A stretch of 64,000 nt of DNA from Inia geoffrensis (Eukaryota > Chordata > Mammalia > Artiodactyla > Iniidae): contig CM070904.1 in assembly GCA_036417435.1 (NCBI GenBank), forward strand, positions 127,968,695 to 128,032,694, given 5' to 3'. Both the position numbers and the translations under genes were made by a program. Positions 48,307 through 60,416 of this stretch are shown here, piece by piece. The first letter of the stretch is position 1; every line of letters begins with the position of its first letter. Under the pieces are notes generated by a model, which did no database searches, was not told the DNA's origin, and was given only the letters and a program-made list of their open reading frames with translations.

Positions 48307-48308
<2 letters not shown>

Positions 48309-48415
48309 CTTTAATCACATCTTAAGAGGAAGATACCTGATTCATAGCTGAATGTATGCTGTCGCCAAAGAATATGAGAAAAACATTTAACTGGAAATTT
48401 CTCTTCTGGCCCTAG

Positions 48416-48595
<180 letters not shown>

Positions 48596-48736
48596 TAACC
48601 CGAGGCTTTCAGTACCTAAATTAATTCTATGAGTTGGGCTTTAGGCTTGGGTTTCCCTGTCACTTCCCAATTATTAATCCAAAGTTGTTCTTTTTTTGCA
48701 ATTTCACTCTCAACTACTCTGTTAAAACATGATCCA

Positions 48737-48957
48737 GGGCTTCCCTGGCGGCGCAGTGGTTGAGAGTCCGCCTGCCGATGCAGGCGACGCAGGTTCGTGC
48801 CCCGGTCCGGGAGGATCCCACGTGCCGCGGAGCGGCTGGGCCCGTGAGCCATGGCCGCTGAGCCTGCGAGTCCGGAGCCTGTGCTCCGCAACGGGAGGGG
48901 CCACAGCAGTGAGAGGTCCGCGTAACGCCAAAAAACCCCACAAAACCAAAAAAAAAA
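48737..48957 (+). mobile_element. CD-type SINE (copy 13)
   Basis: UGT1A intron 2. Target duplication AAAACATGATCCA. Confidence 0.95.
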
Positions 48958-49449
48958 CATGATCCACTTCACAAGGAGGTCTCTTTCTAAGTGACTCAAA
49001 AGTATATTAGAATTTATTTTTAAAAATAAAATGGGCAGGATAGTGTTTCTTCATATTGCATAAGAATATTTCTCCGAAAAGCTCTTGCTTAGAACCCCGG
49101 ATTTGTTTCTTATATTTCTGCTTTAATAGTTCTATGCCCACTCATTTTGTTAAGTAAACTTTCCCTTGAAGTGCAAAAATCGTAAATGTACAGCATTGAT
49201 GAATGTTCACAAGTTCACAAAGTGAACATACCCGTGGAATCAAGCCTCTGGAACAAGACACAGAATGTTACCCATCCCCAGAAGCCTTCTTAGTCACTAT
49301 ACCTCCCACCCTTGCCGAGGTTATATTCATTCAGAGAGACTCCACTTTCTAGCTACTATAGCAGATGTCTTGCTTTGTTTTAAAAATCATATTATGTTCC
49401 TAAACTTTGTTTTTTTTTTTTGTCTTTTGTGTGTTTTTGCTTCTGCAAG

Positions 49450-49537
49450 GTCCTGTGGCGGTACACTGGGACTCCACCACCGAATCTTGCAAAGAATACA
49501 AAACTTGTCAAGTGGCTGCCCCAAAATGATCTGCTTG
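49450..49537 (+). CDS. UGT1A1: UGT1A shared exon 3
   Basis: An 88-bp exon beginning VLWRYTGT and ending [10 protein letters not shown], with Trp354 and Gln357 of the sugar-nucleotide site. The acceptor is ttctgcaag and the donor gtatgt. It ends in phase 1, matching exon 4. The upstream intron carries a CD SINE at 48737-48957. Confidence 0.97.
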
Positions 49538-49825
49538 GTATGTGGGGAGGATTTGATGTGTAGGTCAAGCCAAAGTTAAATTAAGAAAGTGGCTCAAGCA
49601 GGGCTGTTCTAAAGAATTGTTTAGCTGGAAAATATTATGGCCAATGTATCTCACGTTGCTTTTTACCCAGTAGGACATCTCAACCCACATTTTCTTCTGC
49701 ACATTTCTGCAAGGGCCATGTGTGGAAGGCACTGGGTCCTGAGAGTGCTGTCAGAACCTAGACGATGTCAGGTTGTGAAACTCCGTGGCTTGACTACCGG
49801 CATCCCTCCCTGTTTTGCTTCTCAG

Positions 49826-50045
49826 GTCACCCAAAGACTCGGGCCTTTATCACACATTCCGGCTCCCACGGTGTTTATGAAGGAATATGTAACGGTGTTC
49901 CGATGGTGATGATGCCCTTGTTTGGTGATCAGATGGACAACGCAAAGCGCATGGAGACCCGGGGGGCTGGAATAACCTTGGACATCCTGGAAATGAGTTC
50001 AAAAGATTTAGAAAATGCCCTGAAAACTGTCATCAGTGACAAAAG
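49826..50045 (+). CDS. UGT1A1: UGT1A shared exon 4 (UGT signature)
   Basis: A 220-bp exon with most of the UGT family signature: [20 protein letters not shown], then [14 protein letters not shown]. His372, Asp396 and Gln397, which bind UDP-glucuronate, are all present. The acceptor is gcttctcag and the donor gtaaga. Length equals human exon 4. Confidence 0.97.
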
Positions 50046-50436
50046 GTAAGAGAGAAGCTACCAAGGAATACTACTTATATTTTGGCCATCGCTTCACAAT
50101 AAATCTTCACATGTGAAAACAAATACATCAAGATCTAATTTATAAGTAAGATGATTTGGGGTTATTACTATTCCTTTTAGAAAAAGATTCTTTAATTCCT
50201 ATGGAATTTATCACAGAAGTGATCTTAAATATTATTTCCCCTGGTATACTTAAAACTCCAATTAAAAAAAACCCAATGTCAATATAATAGATGTCTGATC
50301 TGTAAGTTCCTGCAAAGAGAGAAGTATTCTATTACAAGAAACATAGTGCCCGTAAGATAAAAACAAACCAGGTGCTTAAAGGTAAGGCTTTTCCGAGCAC
50401 TGAAACCTGTGAGAAATTTTGTCCATGGGGTTTATT

Positions 50437-50440
<4 letters not shown>

Positions 50441-50474
<34 letters not shown>
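50441..50474. repeat. (GT)n microsatellite
   Basis: About 16 GT units in UGT1A intron 4. Confidence 0.95.
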
Positions 50475-51073
50475 ATGTGATATGACAAAGGCTTATAATA
50501 AAAGCAAAGCCAAGTTTGTTCAAATGTGGCTATGGAAACAATTCAAAAGGCAAAAAGCCACCAGATCAAATTATCTCTGCATGAACTTTATTGTATTGCT
50601 ACAAGTGATAGGCCGATCAAAACCTTATGAGAAGAAGTGATTGCCAGCAGTGGACTTCATCCAATGATCAATCATGTATGTGCGTGTGCACATGCATGTG
50701 TGTACGGATCTATGACAGTGTCAGGAGCCTTCACCCATACTTGCTTCATTTTGAAGGAGGACAGATGTGAAAAGACTGGAGTGTGTTCAGATGGGAGGAC
50801 ACACTACACAGGGGGATGCCGATCCTGGACAAGGAAAACGTGCTAGAAACGATGGTGCTTGCATGTGTGTGATGCCTGTGAATAAAAAGAATTGTCTACA
50901 TAACCCCAGGGTAAAGTGCTCACAGTGTCAGTAACAACCTTCTCAGAGCAGTTGCTGTGGTTCTTATCCATCATTCCGACTGGCTCCTGCAGCCCAGCAT
51001 GTTGGCATCGGGCGATGCTGCTCACATAGCACAATTAAAGCCTGATTTCTTTCCAGATGCTGGAAACTCATTC

Positions 51074-51283
51074 TTTTTTTTTTTTTTTTTTGCGGTACAC
51101 GGGCCTCTCACTGCTGTGGCCTCTCCCGTTGCGGAGCACAGGCTCCGGACGCGCAGGCTCAGCGGCCATGGCTCACGGGCCCAGCCGCCCCGCGGCACGT
51201 GGGATCCTCCCGGACCGGGGCACGAACCCGCGTCCCCTGCATCGGCAGGCGGACGCTCAACTACTGCGCCACCAGGGAAGCCC
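51074..51283 (-). mobile_element. CD-type SINE (copy 14)
   Basis: UGT1A intron 4. Target duplication TGGAAACTCATTCTT. Confidence 0.95.
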
Positions 51284-52263
51284 TGGAAACTCATTCTTGA
51301 GGCTCATATTAGTGATGTAATTCTGACCTTTCGTTCAGTGGTAATGGACAACTACTTGTAACCTACAGATGACTTGGTAGAAGTTCTCTGGTACATTATC
51401 ATTAAAAAAACCCAAAAAACACTAATCGGTCAGCTTAAGTTACTAACTTAATCTATTCATTTCTGAGCCATTTCGGAATGTGAATCTTCACGTTCCCAAC
51501 ACTCTAAGCTGGGACTGGACCTACATAAAATAAAAAGAAGTGGAAAAATTTCCAACATCAGACTATACAACCAGGCCATATCAGGTGCTCAATAAATACT
51601 GAATGAATGAATGAAAGTCCAAGACAATCTATTTTATAAGAGAAGATTTATATACAAGGAAGATGTTTAACAGAATTTATGGCCAAATATTAATAGTACA
51701 TTATAATAATGTATCAAATAAAATGATGGACATATTCAAGAAAAGCAGTGATCATAACTGCTCCTGAATAAGCGTCTCACTTTTCTCTTTCTTCTCTCTT
51801 TCTTTTCCCTTTGCCTTCTTCTTGTCCCTCTCGTCCTCCTCCTTCTCCTTCCTCTTTTAGTGCATCCATACTAAGGGTTGAAGTATCTAACCCATTTTGG
51901 ATTTGTATATTCTGACTCAGCTATCAACACAGTCCAAAATAAACAGGAATCCATTTTTCTTTAACAGGCTGCAAAGACACTGCCTTATGCAAAATTTAGC
52001 ACTTCGAGGTTTGTTTCAACAGTTGAGTTGAAAGTATAGCACTGTCTTGGAGATGGCACTTAAAAATGGCTTTTACTTTGGCTAGAAGTGATCATTTACA
52101 ATCTCATTGAATGGGAAATCATTAATAATTTCTGAGATGACCTTTTCCTTTATTTCTTTATCTTGTTACCAAAAAAGTATGATCAACTGCCTACAAAGAT
52201 ATCACTAAAAAGAAAAGAAGTAGGAAGCCAGTTTCAAATAATTTAAAATTATAAATTGGCTTC

Positions 52264-52311
52264 CAGTTCTCTTTCTTCCTTTCTCCCTTCCTTCCTTTCC
52301 TTCTTTCCTTT

Positions 52312-52375
<64 letters not shown>

Positions 52376-52377
52376 TT

Positions 52378-52408
<31 letters not shown>

Positions 52409-52441
52409 CTCTTTCTCTCTTTCTCTCTTTCTTTCTTTCTT
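52264..52441. repeat. (TTTC)n polypyrimidine tract in UGT1A intron 4
   Basis: About 178 bases, almost all pyrimidine, mainly TTTC units. It ends 161 bp before the exon 5 acceptor. Such mirror-like polypurine/polypyrimidine runs can form triplex DNA. Confidence 0.95.
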
Positions 52442-52602
52442 AGATAAAGAATATTTAGTGTGTGTTTTCTTTTCTGGTTACAATAGAAACTGCCAAGTTT
52501 GGAAAATCTGGTAGCATTCCTAACTGGAAGCAAGCATAGAGAGAGGGTTGTTCACTACTGTTGGTGTTCCAGGCATTCACATAACTGTCTTTGTGTGTTC
52601 AG

Positions 52603-52900
52603 CTATAAGGAAAACATCATGCGCCTCTCTAGCCTTCACAAGGACCGCCCCATGGAGCCTCTAGACCTGGCTGTATTCTGGGTGGAGTTTGTGATGAGGC
52701 ACAAGGGGGCGCCACACCTGCGCCCTGCGGCGCATGACCTCACCTGGTACCAGTACTACTCTTTGGATGTGATTGGCTTCCTCCTGGCGGTCGTACTGAC
52801 AGTCATCTTCATCACCTTTAAGGGCTGTGCCTTTGCTTTCCGGAAATGCTTCGGGAAGAAAGAGCGAGTGAAGAAATCTCATAAATCCAAGGCACACTGA
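52603..52900 (+). CDS. UGT1A1: UGT1A shared exon 5 with stop, membrane anchor and ER tail
   Basis: The 298-bp coding part of the last exon starts [17 protein letters not shown] and ends with TGA at 52898. It holds the single transmembrane helix ([17 protein letters not shown], near residue 490-508) and a lysine-rich cytosolic tail ending KSKAH, which fits the KxKxx ER-retrieval motif. Summed with exons 1-4 it gives 1602 bases, or 533 residues. The acceptor is tgtgtgttcag. A long pyrimidine microsatellite ends about 160 bp upstream. Confidence 0.97.
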
Positions 52901-53585
52901 GAACTGGGTTGGAAACTTGCAAAAAGAGTCAGGTTACATTCATGTTATGCTTATTCAAGAAATACTTTGCCAGAAAATAACACCCCAGAGTGTGTTTTAA
53001 AAAATAAAAATGATCTAAATGTTAGTCACACATATAGGTAGAGATATTTAAATATCTTTTCTGCTCCCTCTAGTATCTTTAATCTGGACTACACTTGTCA
53101 TCTTTCAAATGACTTGCAAAGAGGGTTGGATAGGTCCCTCCTTCGATCTGCAGTACTTTACCTACTCAGAAATGGGACCTGTTTGGGAGCCACCGCTTCC
53201 CACCACCGCTCCCCCCGCCACCCCTGGATGAGTTGTAACCTCATCTTCTGGCATCTGTAGGTGGTTGTGATAGATTCCTTTACCAATAATGGCTGGTTCT
53301 AAATTATGCTCATGTTTCCCAGATGTCACTTTGTGCATTTAAGTAAGGAAACGTTTATTCCTTGTACTTGATATGATATGAATGAATGGTATAGATTTCT
53401 GACTTTGGGGGGAAAGAATGATGTATAAAATTGATGGGTGATATGCCTGAGCAGATAATCATTGCTTGAGCCCAATGGATCTTAGTTTGACAAAAGCCTA
53501 AATTATAGAGACTGGCAAGTATATTTTCTCTGATGTAATAACTAAAAACATATTAATAAATTCATATAAATTATATTTATTAGGT
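52901..53585 (+). other. UGT1A shared 3' UTR
   Basis: Unique sequence follows the stop codon. An AATAAA signal is at 53555-53560, with a weaker alternative near 53003. The first would give a 3' UTR of roughly 670-690 bases, similar to human UGT1A. The exact cleavage site is inferred. Confidence 0.6.
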
Positions 53586-53897
53586 GGTCTCTTCATGGGC
53601 GTTGCATTTATTTATTGTTAAACTACGTGTTCTAACTACAAAAGTAATGCATGATTCTGACAGAAAATTTGAAAAATATAGAGGTGTACACATACACACA
53701 CAAGGAAATTAAATTCACCATTAACCATGTTCCTTGCAAATAACCACAGTTAGTAAATATTTTGGCAAATGTATATAGTTATAAAATATTGCAAAGATAC
53801 CAAATATATCTAGTGTTTTCTAACATTCTTCCTTCACTTCATCCTATTGTGAATGTTCTCTCCAGGTCTTTGTATAATATTTAATGTGTTTTTAATG
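53586..53897. other. Unassigned sequence after UGT1A
   Basis: AT-rich, likely an old L1 fragment or similar. No gene is seen. Confidence 0.35.
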
Positions 53898-54112
53898 TTT
53901 TTTTTTTTTTTTTTTTTTTTTGCGGTATGCGGGCTTCTCACTGTTGTGGCCTCTCCCATTGCAGAGCACAGGCTCTGGATGCGCAGGCTCAGTGGCCATG
54001 GCTCACGGGCCCAGCTGCTCCACTGCATGTGGGATCTTCCCGGACCGGGGCACGAACCTGCGTCCCCTGCATCAGCAGGTGGACTCTCAACTACTGCGCC
54101 ACCAGGGAGGGC
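53898..54112 (-). mobile_element. CD-type SINE (copy 15)
   Basis: Flanked by TTTTAATGTGTTTT-type repeats. Confidence 0.92.
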
Positions 54113-54322
54113 TTTTAATGTGTTTTAAGTGGCCAAGGAATATTCTATTGCATGAATATACCAGGATTTATTTAACCACTACTTCCTGGTGTATTCACTT
54201 TTATTTTCTTTTAGAAAAAAGACTTCACCGAATATCCTAGTAGCTAAGTCTTTGTACATATTCATGACTATTTCCATGGGAAAGTGCCTTACAACAAATC
54301 AATGGTTGTCTGTTTCAGTTCC

Positions 54323-54542
54323 TTTTTTTTTTTTTTTTTTTTTTTTTTTTGCGGTACGCGGGCCTCTCACTGCTGTGGCCTCTCCCGTTGCGGAGCACAG
54401 GCTCCGGACGCGCAGGCTCAGAGGCCATGGCTCACGGGCCCAGCTGCTCCGCGGCATGTGGGATCTTCCCAGGCCGGGGCACGAACCCGCGTCCCCTGCA
54501 TCAGCAGGCGGACTCTCAACCACTGCACAATCAGGGAAGCCC
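54323..54542 (-). mobile_element. CD-type SINE (copy 16)
   Basis: Target duplication TGTTTCAGTTCCTTT, one mismatch on the right. Confidence 0.93.
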
Positions 54543-55246
54543 TTGTTTCGGTTCCTTTAAGGTGAGGATCCACAGGCAAGGAGTTTATCGGGGAAGTGAA
54601 GGAAACCCTGAAGGGGAGTGGAGAGTAGCATGGGGAGTGATGACCACCAAGAAGGCAGCTCTCTGTGGGCAGTGGGAACTGAATCCTGCTGGTTGACACT
54701 GGGAGCCAGTGCAGAAAACATGTCAGACTTACCCAGACCGGAGGCGCAAGGCCCTTGGGGATCTGAGCACTTGCCCCTGTCGGTGATTGGCTGCTTCCAG
54801 GTGGTATTAATATCCCTGCGCTTCCAGTCGGCCACAAGAGCAGGCAAGGAGGGCTTTAAAACCCAGAGAGATCCCACCGGAGAGAAATGCAGGTGTGGTG
54901 TTGGAGGTCAGGCCCTGTGCACTAAGAGATAAGAACACAGGGATCTGGGTGGGGCACTGATGCACGGTTACCTCGGGCAAATGGTTTGAGATGTTACCAA
55001 CTGTGCCGAGAGGTTCAATCAATGATGATGAAGCCAGGTTCTCACACTCCCTTCAATATAAAGTATTATCTTGAAAAAAGACAGTATCAGTTTCATAGGC
55101 AAAAGTGGGATTTTGTTTTTAATTGCCTGTTATTATTATTAAAGGTTGAATTTTTTTTCAAGCTCATGAGCCATTTGTATTTCTTTTTTGGAGAATATCC
55201 TTTGCCTGTTTTCCTGTGGGGTGTATTACCTTGATGATTTTTTTAA
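54543..55246. other. Unassigned intergenic sequence
   Basis: GC-moderate sequence with overlapping short frames, none with a domain I recognise. Confidence 0.4.
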
Positions 55247-55566
55247 AACTTTTTTCTTGTTTTCCTTCCCTTTATTTTTATTTTTAAAATAAATTTATAT
55301 TTATTTAGGCTGCTTTGGGTCTTCGCTGCTGTGCGTGGGCTCTCTCTAGTTGCAGCGAGAGGCGGCTACTCTTTGTTGCGGTGCGCGGTCTTCTTATTGT
55401 GGAGGCTTCTCTTCTTGCGGAGCACGGGCTCTACAGCGCAGGCTAGCAGCGGTGGTGCACGGGCTTAGTTGCTCTGCGGCATGTGGGATCTTCCCGGACC
55501 AGGGCTCGAACCGTGTCCCCTGCATTGGCGGGCGGATTCTTAACCCCCGAGCCACCAGGGAGGCAC
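55247..55566 (-). mobile_element. CHR-2 SINE, long form
   Basis: GCTTTGGGTCTTCGCTGCTG to GAGCCACCAGGGAGG, antisense. Confidence 0.85.
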
Positions 55567-56023
55567 CTGATGCTTTGTTGAGTGCTTACTGAATCACTGA
55601 AAATACCCTCCTGTCACGTGCATTTTTTTCTTCCACTTGTTCTTTAATTTTGTCCACACCTTTGTTTGTTGGTTTGTTTTTTGCTTTGTGTTACATGTAG
55701 AACTTTCAAATGTGTGGGCTTCAAATTGGAGTTTGGGTCATGGCTAGCTAGGATTTCTCCTGACCCCAACCCATCCCTAGGTGGCTTTTGGAACATAAGC
55801 CGTTCACACCAGTTCCATCCCACACCTCTGAGCCCCATGTTGATTCGTGGACTATGTCCCCCCTCCTTCAAGGTCCTTCCCGGTCCACCCAGGGACCACC
55901 TCCCGGCCTCACTGCCCACGGCTCCCTGCTACTCCACCCCTCACCCCCCCCCCCAACCCCAAGGGACCCCGAGCTGCTCTGACCTCCCCCAGTTCATGCT
56001 CCTGTGCACCTCTGTGTTCCTAG

Positions 56024-56223
56024 TTTTTTTTTGCGGTACACAGGCTTCTCACCGCTGCGGCCTCTCCCGTTGCGGAGCACAGTCTCCGGACGCGCAGGCT
56101 CAGTGGCCATGGCTCACGGGCCCAGCCGCTCCACGGCATGTGGGATCTTCCCGGACCAGGGCACGAACCTGTGTCCCCTGCAACGGTAGGCGGACTCTCA
56201 ACCACTGCACAACCAGGGAAGCC
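56024..56223 (-). mobile_element. CD-type SINE (copy 17)
   Basis: Target duplication GTGTTCCTAGTTTTT, with G for A on the right. Confidence 0.93.
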
Positions 56224-57059
56224 TCGTGTTCCTGGTTTTTAGACCCTCTTGTTTACAAGTAAGAGAACCCAACTTGGGATATCTTAAGCAAAAAAAGAGG
56301 TCACTTTGTAAGGAGACGTGCTTCCTAAGGGTGAGAGGCTCACGGCCAAGCTTCCAGAGGAGCTGAGCTGAGCGGAGCCTCTCTGGCCCCCTCCCGTCCC
56401 TGCATGCTCTGGTCGCCGCCGGCTTTAGGGTTCCCTCTCCTCTCGGCCTTCCCCGCCCCTCAGTCCCGGGAAACATCATCCGCAAGATCCCACAGGGGAC
56501 TGACTGCATTCTCTTTCGCCCAGAGTTCCGAATTCCTGTGAGAAAGAACCTGATTGGTCCAGCTGGATCACGTGTCCACTCCTTGTCCAATCAGGAGTGG
56601 TGGGGGCGGGATTATAGATGGAAAACGCGGCCTCCAGGACACCGTAACTGTGACTGTGTGGGTCAGGGAAGTGGGAGCCTTGTGAGCCAGTAAAGTGCCT
56701 TCAAATGTGTTCGCCTTCAAATAGAGTATACATACTCTATTTCCATTTTTTCCACTTTCTTACTCACCCTTCCATGCACTTAAGCTCACAGGTTTCTACG
56801 AATACCATGTTTTCTTTTTTTCAGGTTGGTTCCCATAGAAGCAGATGTGGGAAGCTCAGTTGAGTGACAGCACTAAGAGTGGCTGAGTTTATGAGTGCAT
56901 TGTATGTGAGTCCTATATTACTGTCATACTCAGAAAAAAAGTATTTTCATTTGGAAAACCAAGCAGAACCCACTTCATTCTCCTGGATCGCATCCTCTCT
57001 AGATAACGTGTTTGGGGCACCTCACTTTTGGCCATGGCTTACACTCACCATGTATGTAA
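56224..57059. other. Unassigned GC-rich patch and flank
   Basis: 56330-56640 is GC-rich and contains CCAATCAGGAGTGGTGGGGG, possibly an ancient repeat. No exon is supported. Confidence 0.35.
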
Positions 57060-57602
57060 TAATAATAAAAAAGGACCCCTTCCTCCACCCCTCCTGGTAG
57101 CCATGTTCTGCACAACGTCACATTGCAGCTCTTCCTATCAAGAGGGAAATCTATATCCCCACCCCTTGAGTCCAGACTGGCCTGTGACCTCCCTTGGCTG
57201 TTAGAAGGTGGCAGAGGTGAAAGGTACAGTTCAAGTCTAGGCCCTGAGACGCCTTGGTGTGTCTGCCCGCTCTCCTGGAAACCTGCCCAGATGCTCTGAG
57301 AACAACCTGGGCCAGCCCTGCTGCATGATGGGAGACATGGTTCCTGATCACCCTAGTCACTTTGGCCAATAGGAAGCCAACTGCTAGGCACGTGTGTGAG
57401 GCCATCTTAGACCAGCCAACCCTCATCTAACCCACTGGCTACCACAGAGGCATGAGTGACTCCAGTTATGCTTGACTGGACACATCCCAGATCAACGGAA
57501 CCACCTGGCTGACCCATAGACTTGTGAACAATAATAAACTGTTGTGTTCAGTCATTCAATTTTGAGGTAGTTTGTTACATAGCAACGGCTAACTGATACA
57601 TC
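57060..57602 (+). mobile_element. MLT1-like MaLR solo LTR
   Basis: Text such as CTGCTGCATGATGGGAGACA, TGAGGCCATCTTAGACCAGC and GGTAGTTTGTTACATAGCAA is that of an ancient MaLR LTR. No internal retroviral genes. Confidence 0.6.
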
Positions 57603-58479
57603 CACTTCTGGCTCTGAGTCCACAGTCTTTCATGTGTTGTGTCTTCAGACTCTCAGAGGACAATGATGTGTCCTACCCACCTCTGTATCCACCACAACAT
57701 GGAGGGCCAAGCTTAGCTGCACGGTGGGATGGAATTGCAGCCATTTCACTGAGTAATCTTTGAAAGGGAAAAGAAGCCCCAGAAGGGAGTGGGAGGTGGG
57801 GCCAAGGGGACTGTGGAAGAAGGGGCATGTTATAACTGCCTTCTAGGGTCTGTTCCATCATGGTTTCCATGTCTCCAAAGGGCAGACTGAGGAAACATGT
57901 GTGAATCTTGTGAGGATGAGTGTTTGGCACTACATAGAGGAAGCTCGTTTTCTAGCCACCGGGATTCAGTGAAGTAGAAATGGGCTACTGAGGGTCATGA
58001 GCTCTGGGGTATGAGAGGTGACAAGCAGAGGCTGAGGAGCTCCCTCTTGGCAGTGTGGACAACGGGAAATTAAGTGGGAATTGCAATTAAGCAGCCTTAG
58101 ACCTAGGTGGCTCTGGGTCTTGATCTGCTGTCCTGTAATGCCTAGAAATTCATTATTTTATTGCTCAGACTGTTAATCGGGACTGTCTCTCACAGCTACA
58201 ACTGACAGAGAAATCCTTTGAGCCCCACTTTTGGTTCAGGGAAACAGGGTCACTGCCCTGTCTTTCTTTGAAATTCTTTATCTTCAGGAGGAAAAAGGAT
58301 CTGGGAGCTTTTATCCCTCAGTGTTGACATCTGTGTTGTTTGTCAGCCCTTAAGAAGTTGCTGATGTTGAGAGAGCCCCTTGAGAGGAGCGATGAGACCT
58401 GCCGAGGGGGATTTCTCATTAATCATTAGTTTTCCATGTCCAGAAAAGAGGGAGGAAAGGCCCTTGCTAACCAAGTGTA
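57603..58479. other. Unassigned intergenic sequence
   Basis: No gene or clear repeat. Confidence 0.4.
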
Positions 58480-58980
58480 GCTATCAATAGCTGTGTGACA
58501 AATTACCTAAATGTAGTGGCTTAAAATAACACCTGTTTATTATGCCACAGTTTGCGTGGTCAGGAGTCTAGGCTTGGTTTAGCGGGGTCATTTATTTAGG
58601 GTTTCACGGGCTGCACTCAAGATGGGCTGTGTCCTTTCTGGAGCTTGGTCCTCTTCCAAGCTCATGTGGCTGTTGGCAGAATCCAGTTCCTTGTAGTTGT
58701 AGGACTGAGGCCGTCAGTTCCTTGTGACATGGCCCCCTCCATAGGCAGTTTATATCACCACTGTTTGCTTTTCACGGCCAGCATGGGAATCTCTCTCCAG
58801 TCTGCTAAGATGGAGTCTTACATGACATAATGTAATCACGGCAGTGATCGCATCATGGGAGGTTCCCATCGCTTTTGCCATATTCTATTGGTTAGAATAT
58901 GGGTCTAACCAAGTCACGGGTTCCTCCCACACTCTAGGGAAGGGGGTTATGCAGGGTGTGACTCATGGGGGGTCGTCTTA
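58480..58980 (+). mobile_element. Ancient interspersed repeat, LTR-like
   Basis: GCTGTGTGACAAATTACCTA and GTGGCTTAAAATAACACC, ending in CATATTCTATTGGTTAGAAT-type text, follow a common ancient mammalian repeat. I cannot fix its family. Confidence 0.5.
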
Positions 58981-59042
58981 TGGTGGGATGACACACTAAG
59001 TAGTTTACCAATCTTATTATCTCAAAAGAGCTTGAGGAAGAG

Positions 59043-59124
59043 ATGGCAGAAGCATCAACAGAGTCAAATGAGGACGTGTCAGAGGAGACAGAGGACCTGG
59101 AACCTCTGGAACCAGACGACAGTG
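59043..59124 (+). CDS. MROH2A: MROH2A first coding exon
   Basis: The exon starts with ATG at 59043 and encodes MAEASTESNEDVSEETEDLE followed by PLEPDDS, matching the acidic N-terminus of the large HEAT-repeat protein MROH2A. It ends agtg before gtaaga. The exon may begin about 15 bases earlier after ctcaaaag. MROH2A follows UGT1A1 in the same orientation in other mammals, which supports the call. Its molecular role is unknown; HEAT repeats form alpha-helical solenoids. Confidence 0.85.
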
Positions 59125-59356
59125 GTAAGAAAGTCACCCCCTCCCTGCACTCCTGCCTCATTTCGGCCACTAACTCCTGGAGGGCAAGTCCTGGTCAAGA
59201 TCTCAGTTTCTCCGTCTGTACAGTGGATAGGAAGGTCCCTGCCCAATCATGCCCCAGGCAGAGCTAGAGCTGTGCAGGTATCAGGGAGACCGGAGCACAA
59301 GGAACAAGCCCTGTAATGGTCATCTCGGCATCACACCTGTGCCACCTTTGTCTCAG

Positions 59357-59538
59357 GTACCTTCCAACAAGTCACAAACCTTCTCAACATCATGGACAGC
59401 GAGTCAACCAAAACGGATGCTGCTGGGGCAGGTCCTGACATGCGGAAGATGCTGGCCTCAGTGATCATCAGGGAGAAGGCCGCCACTGAGCCCTCTGTGA
59501 TGATGGACGCTCTCATCCGCTTCCTGCAGGTACCAGAG
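59357..59538 (+). CDS. MROH2A: MROH2A second coding exon
   Basis: This 182-bp exon completes the split Gly codon and encodes TFQQVTNLLNIMDSESTKTD, then DMRKMLASVIIREKAATEPS and DALIRFLQVPE. This matches the family N-terminal region. Acceptor tttgtctcag and donor gtagga are good. With the first exon it totals 264 bases, keeping frame into the next exon. Confidence 0.88.
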
Positions 59539-60213
59539 GTAGGACCTCCTCTCCCTCAGCCGTTCCTCTGAGCCTGGCCACCTGTTTGCATGTCCGTCCA
59601 CTGCTCAGCACACATTTACTGATTGTTGTGGATGCAGGCTAGGTTCTGGGGTACAGACAATGACCAGACTATGAGGGTCTCAGCCATTGAGGCCCAAGTG
59701 GGGCCTGGGCCACTCACAGGTTTTCAAAGCTCTTCTGTATTCTGACGCAGTGGGTTTGGGAGTCACCGTTCTAGAGCAGGTGAGCTGAGTTACAAAGATG
59801 TTGAGCAGGGGTGAAGCAGGTAGATGTGGGGGAACAGAGACACACCAGATGCAGGGTGCAGGGGTGCTTGGCCAGTGGGCAGGCTGTTTACTGGGGCAGA
59901 GACTGGGGTAGAGGATGCTAATGGGAGTGATGGAAAATGTAACCGAGATCATGGTGGGCTTTGTACGACAGGGTAGAGTTTGGATCAGAGCATCGGTATC
60001 CCCTGAGGACTTATTAAAACTTCAGATTTCTGGGACCCATCGTGAGAGTTTCTGATTCAGTAGGTATGGGGTGAAGCCCAAGAATCAGCATTTCTAGCAA
60101 GTTCCCAGGTGACGCTGCTGCTGGTCTGGGGACCACACTTGGAGAGCTGTTGAATTTTAGACTATTCTTGAGCTTTTGAGAGTGGGTAACAGAGCAGGTC
60201 CTTATAGGAATTC

Positions 60214-60416
60214 TTTTTTTTTTGCGGTACGCGGGCCTCTCACTGCTGTGGCCTCTCTTGTTGCGGAGCACAGGTTCTGGATGTGCAAGCCCAGCGGTCA
60301 TGGCTCACGGGCCCAGCCGCTCCGCGGCATGTGGGATCTTCCCGGACCGGGGCACGAACCCGTGTCCGCTGCATCGGCAGGCGGACTCTCAGCCACTGCG
60401 CCACCAGGGAAACCCC
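60214..60416 (-). mobile_element. CD-type SINE (copy 18)
   Basis: Target duplication TATAGGAATTCTT. Confidence 0.95.

Larger units (their letters stand above)
42547..48415 (+). other. UGT1A1 intron 1
   Basis: This intron of about 5.9 kb separates UGT1A1 exon 1 from the shared exons. It holds a CD SINE (44329-44535), a CHR-1-type SINE (46742-46863), a TG-rich patch near 46197-46255 and a (CA)n run (48270-48306). The stretches 42,600-44,300, 44,540-46,700 and 46,870-48,260 contain no gene I recognise. Confidence 0.85.

Noticed and set aside
52249..52533. A frame of repeated KERKKERK
   Set aside because: It is the antisense reading of the TTTC microsatellite.
54189..54565. Open frames with [24 protein letters not shown] and [20 protein letters not shown] peptides, recurring over twenty times
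   Set aside because: They are translations of CD and CHR-2 SINE copies in various frames, not a protein family.
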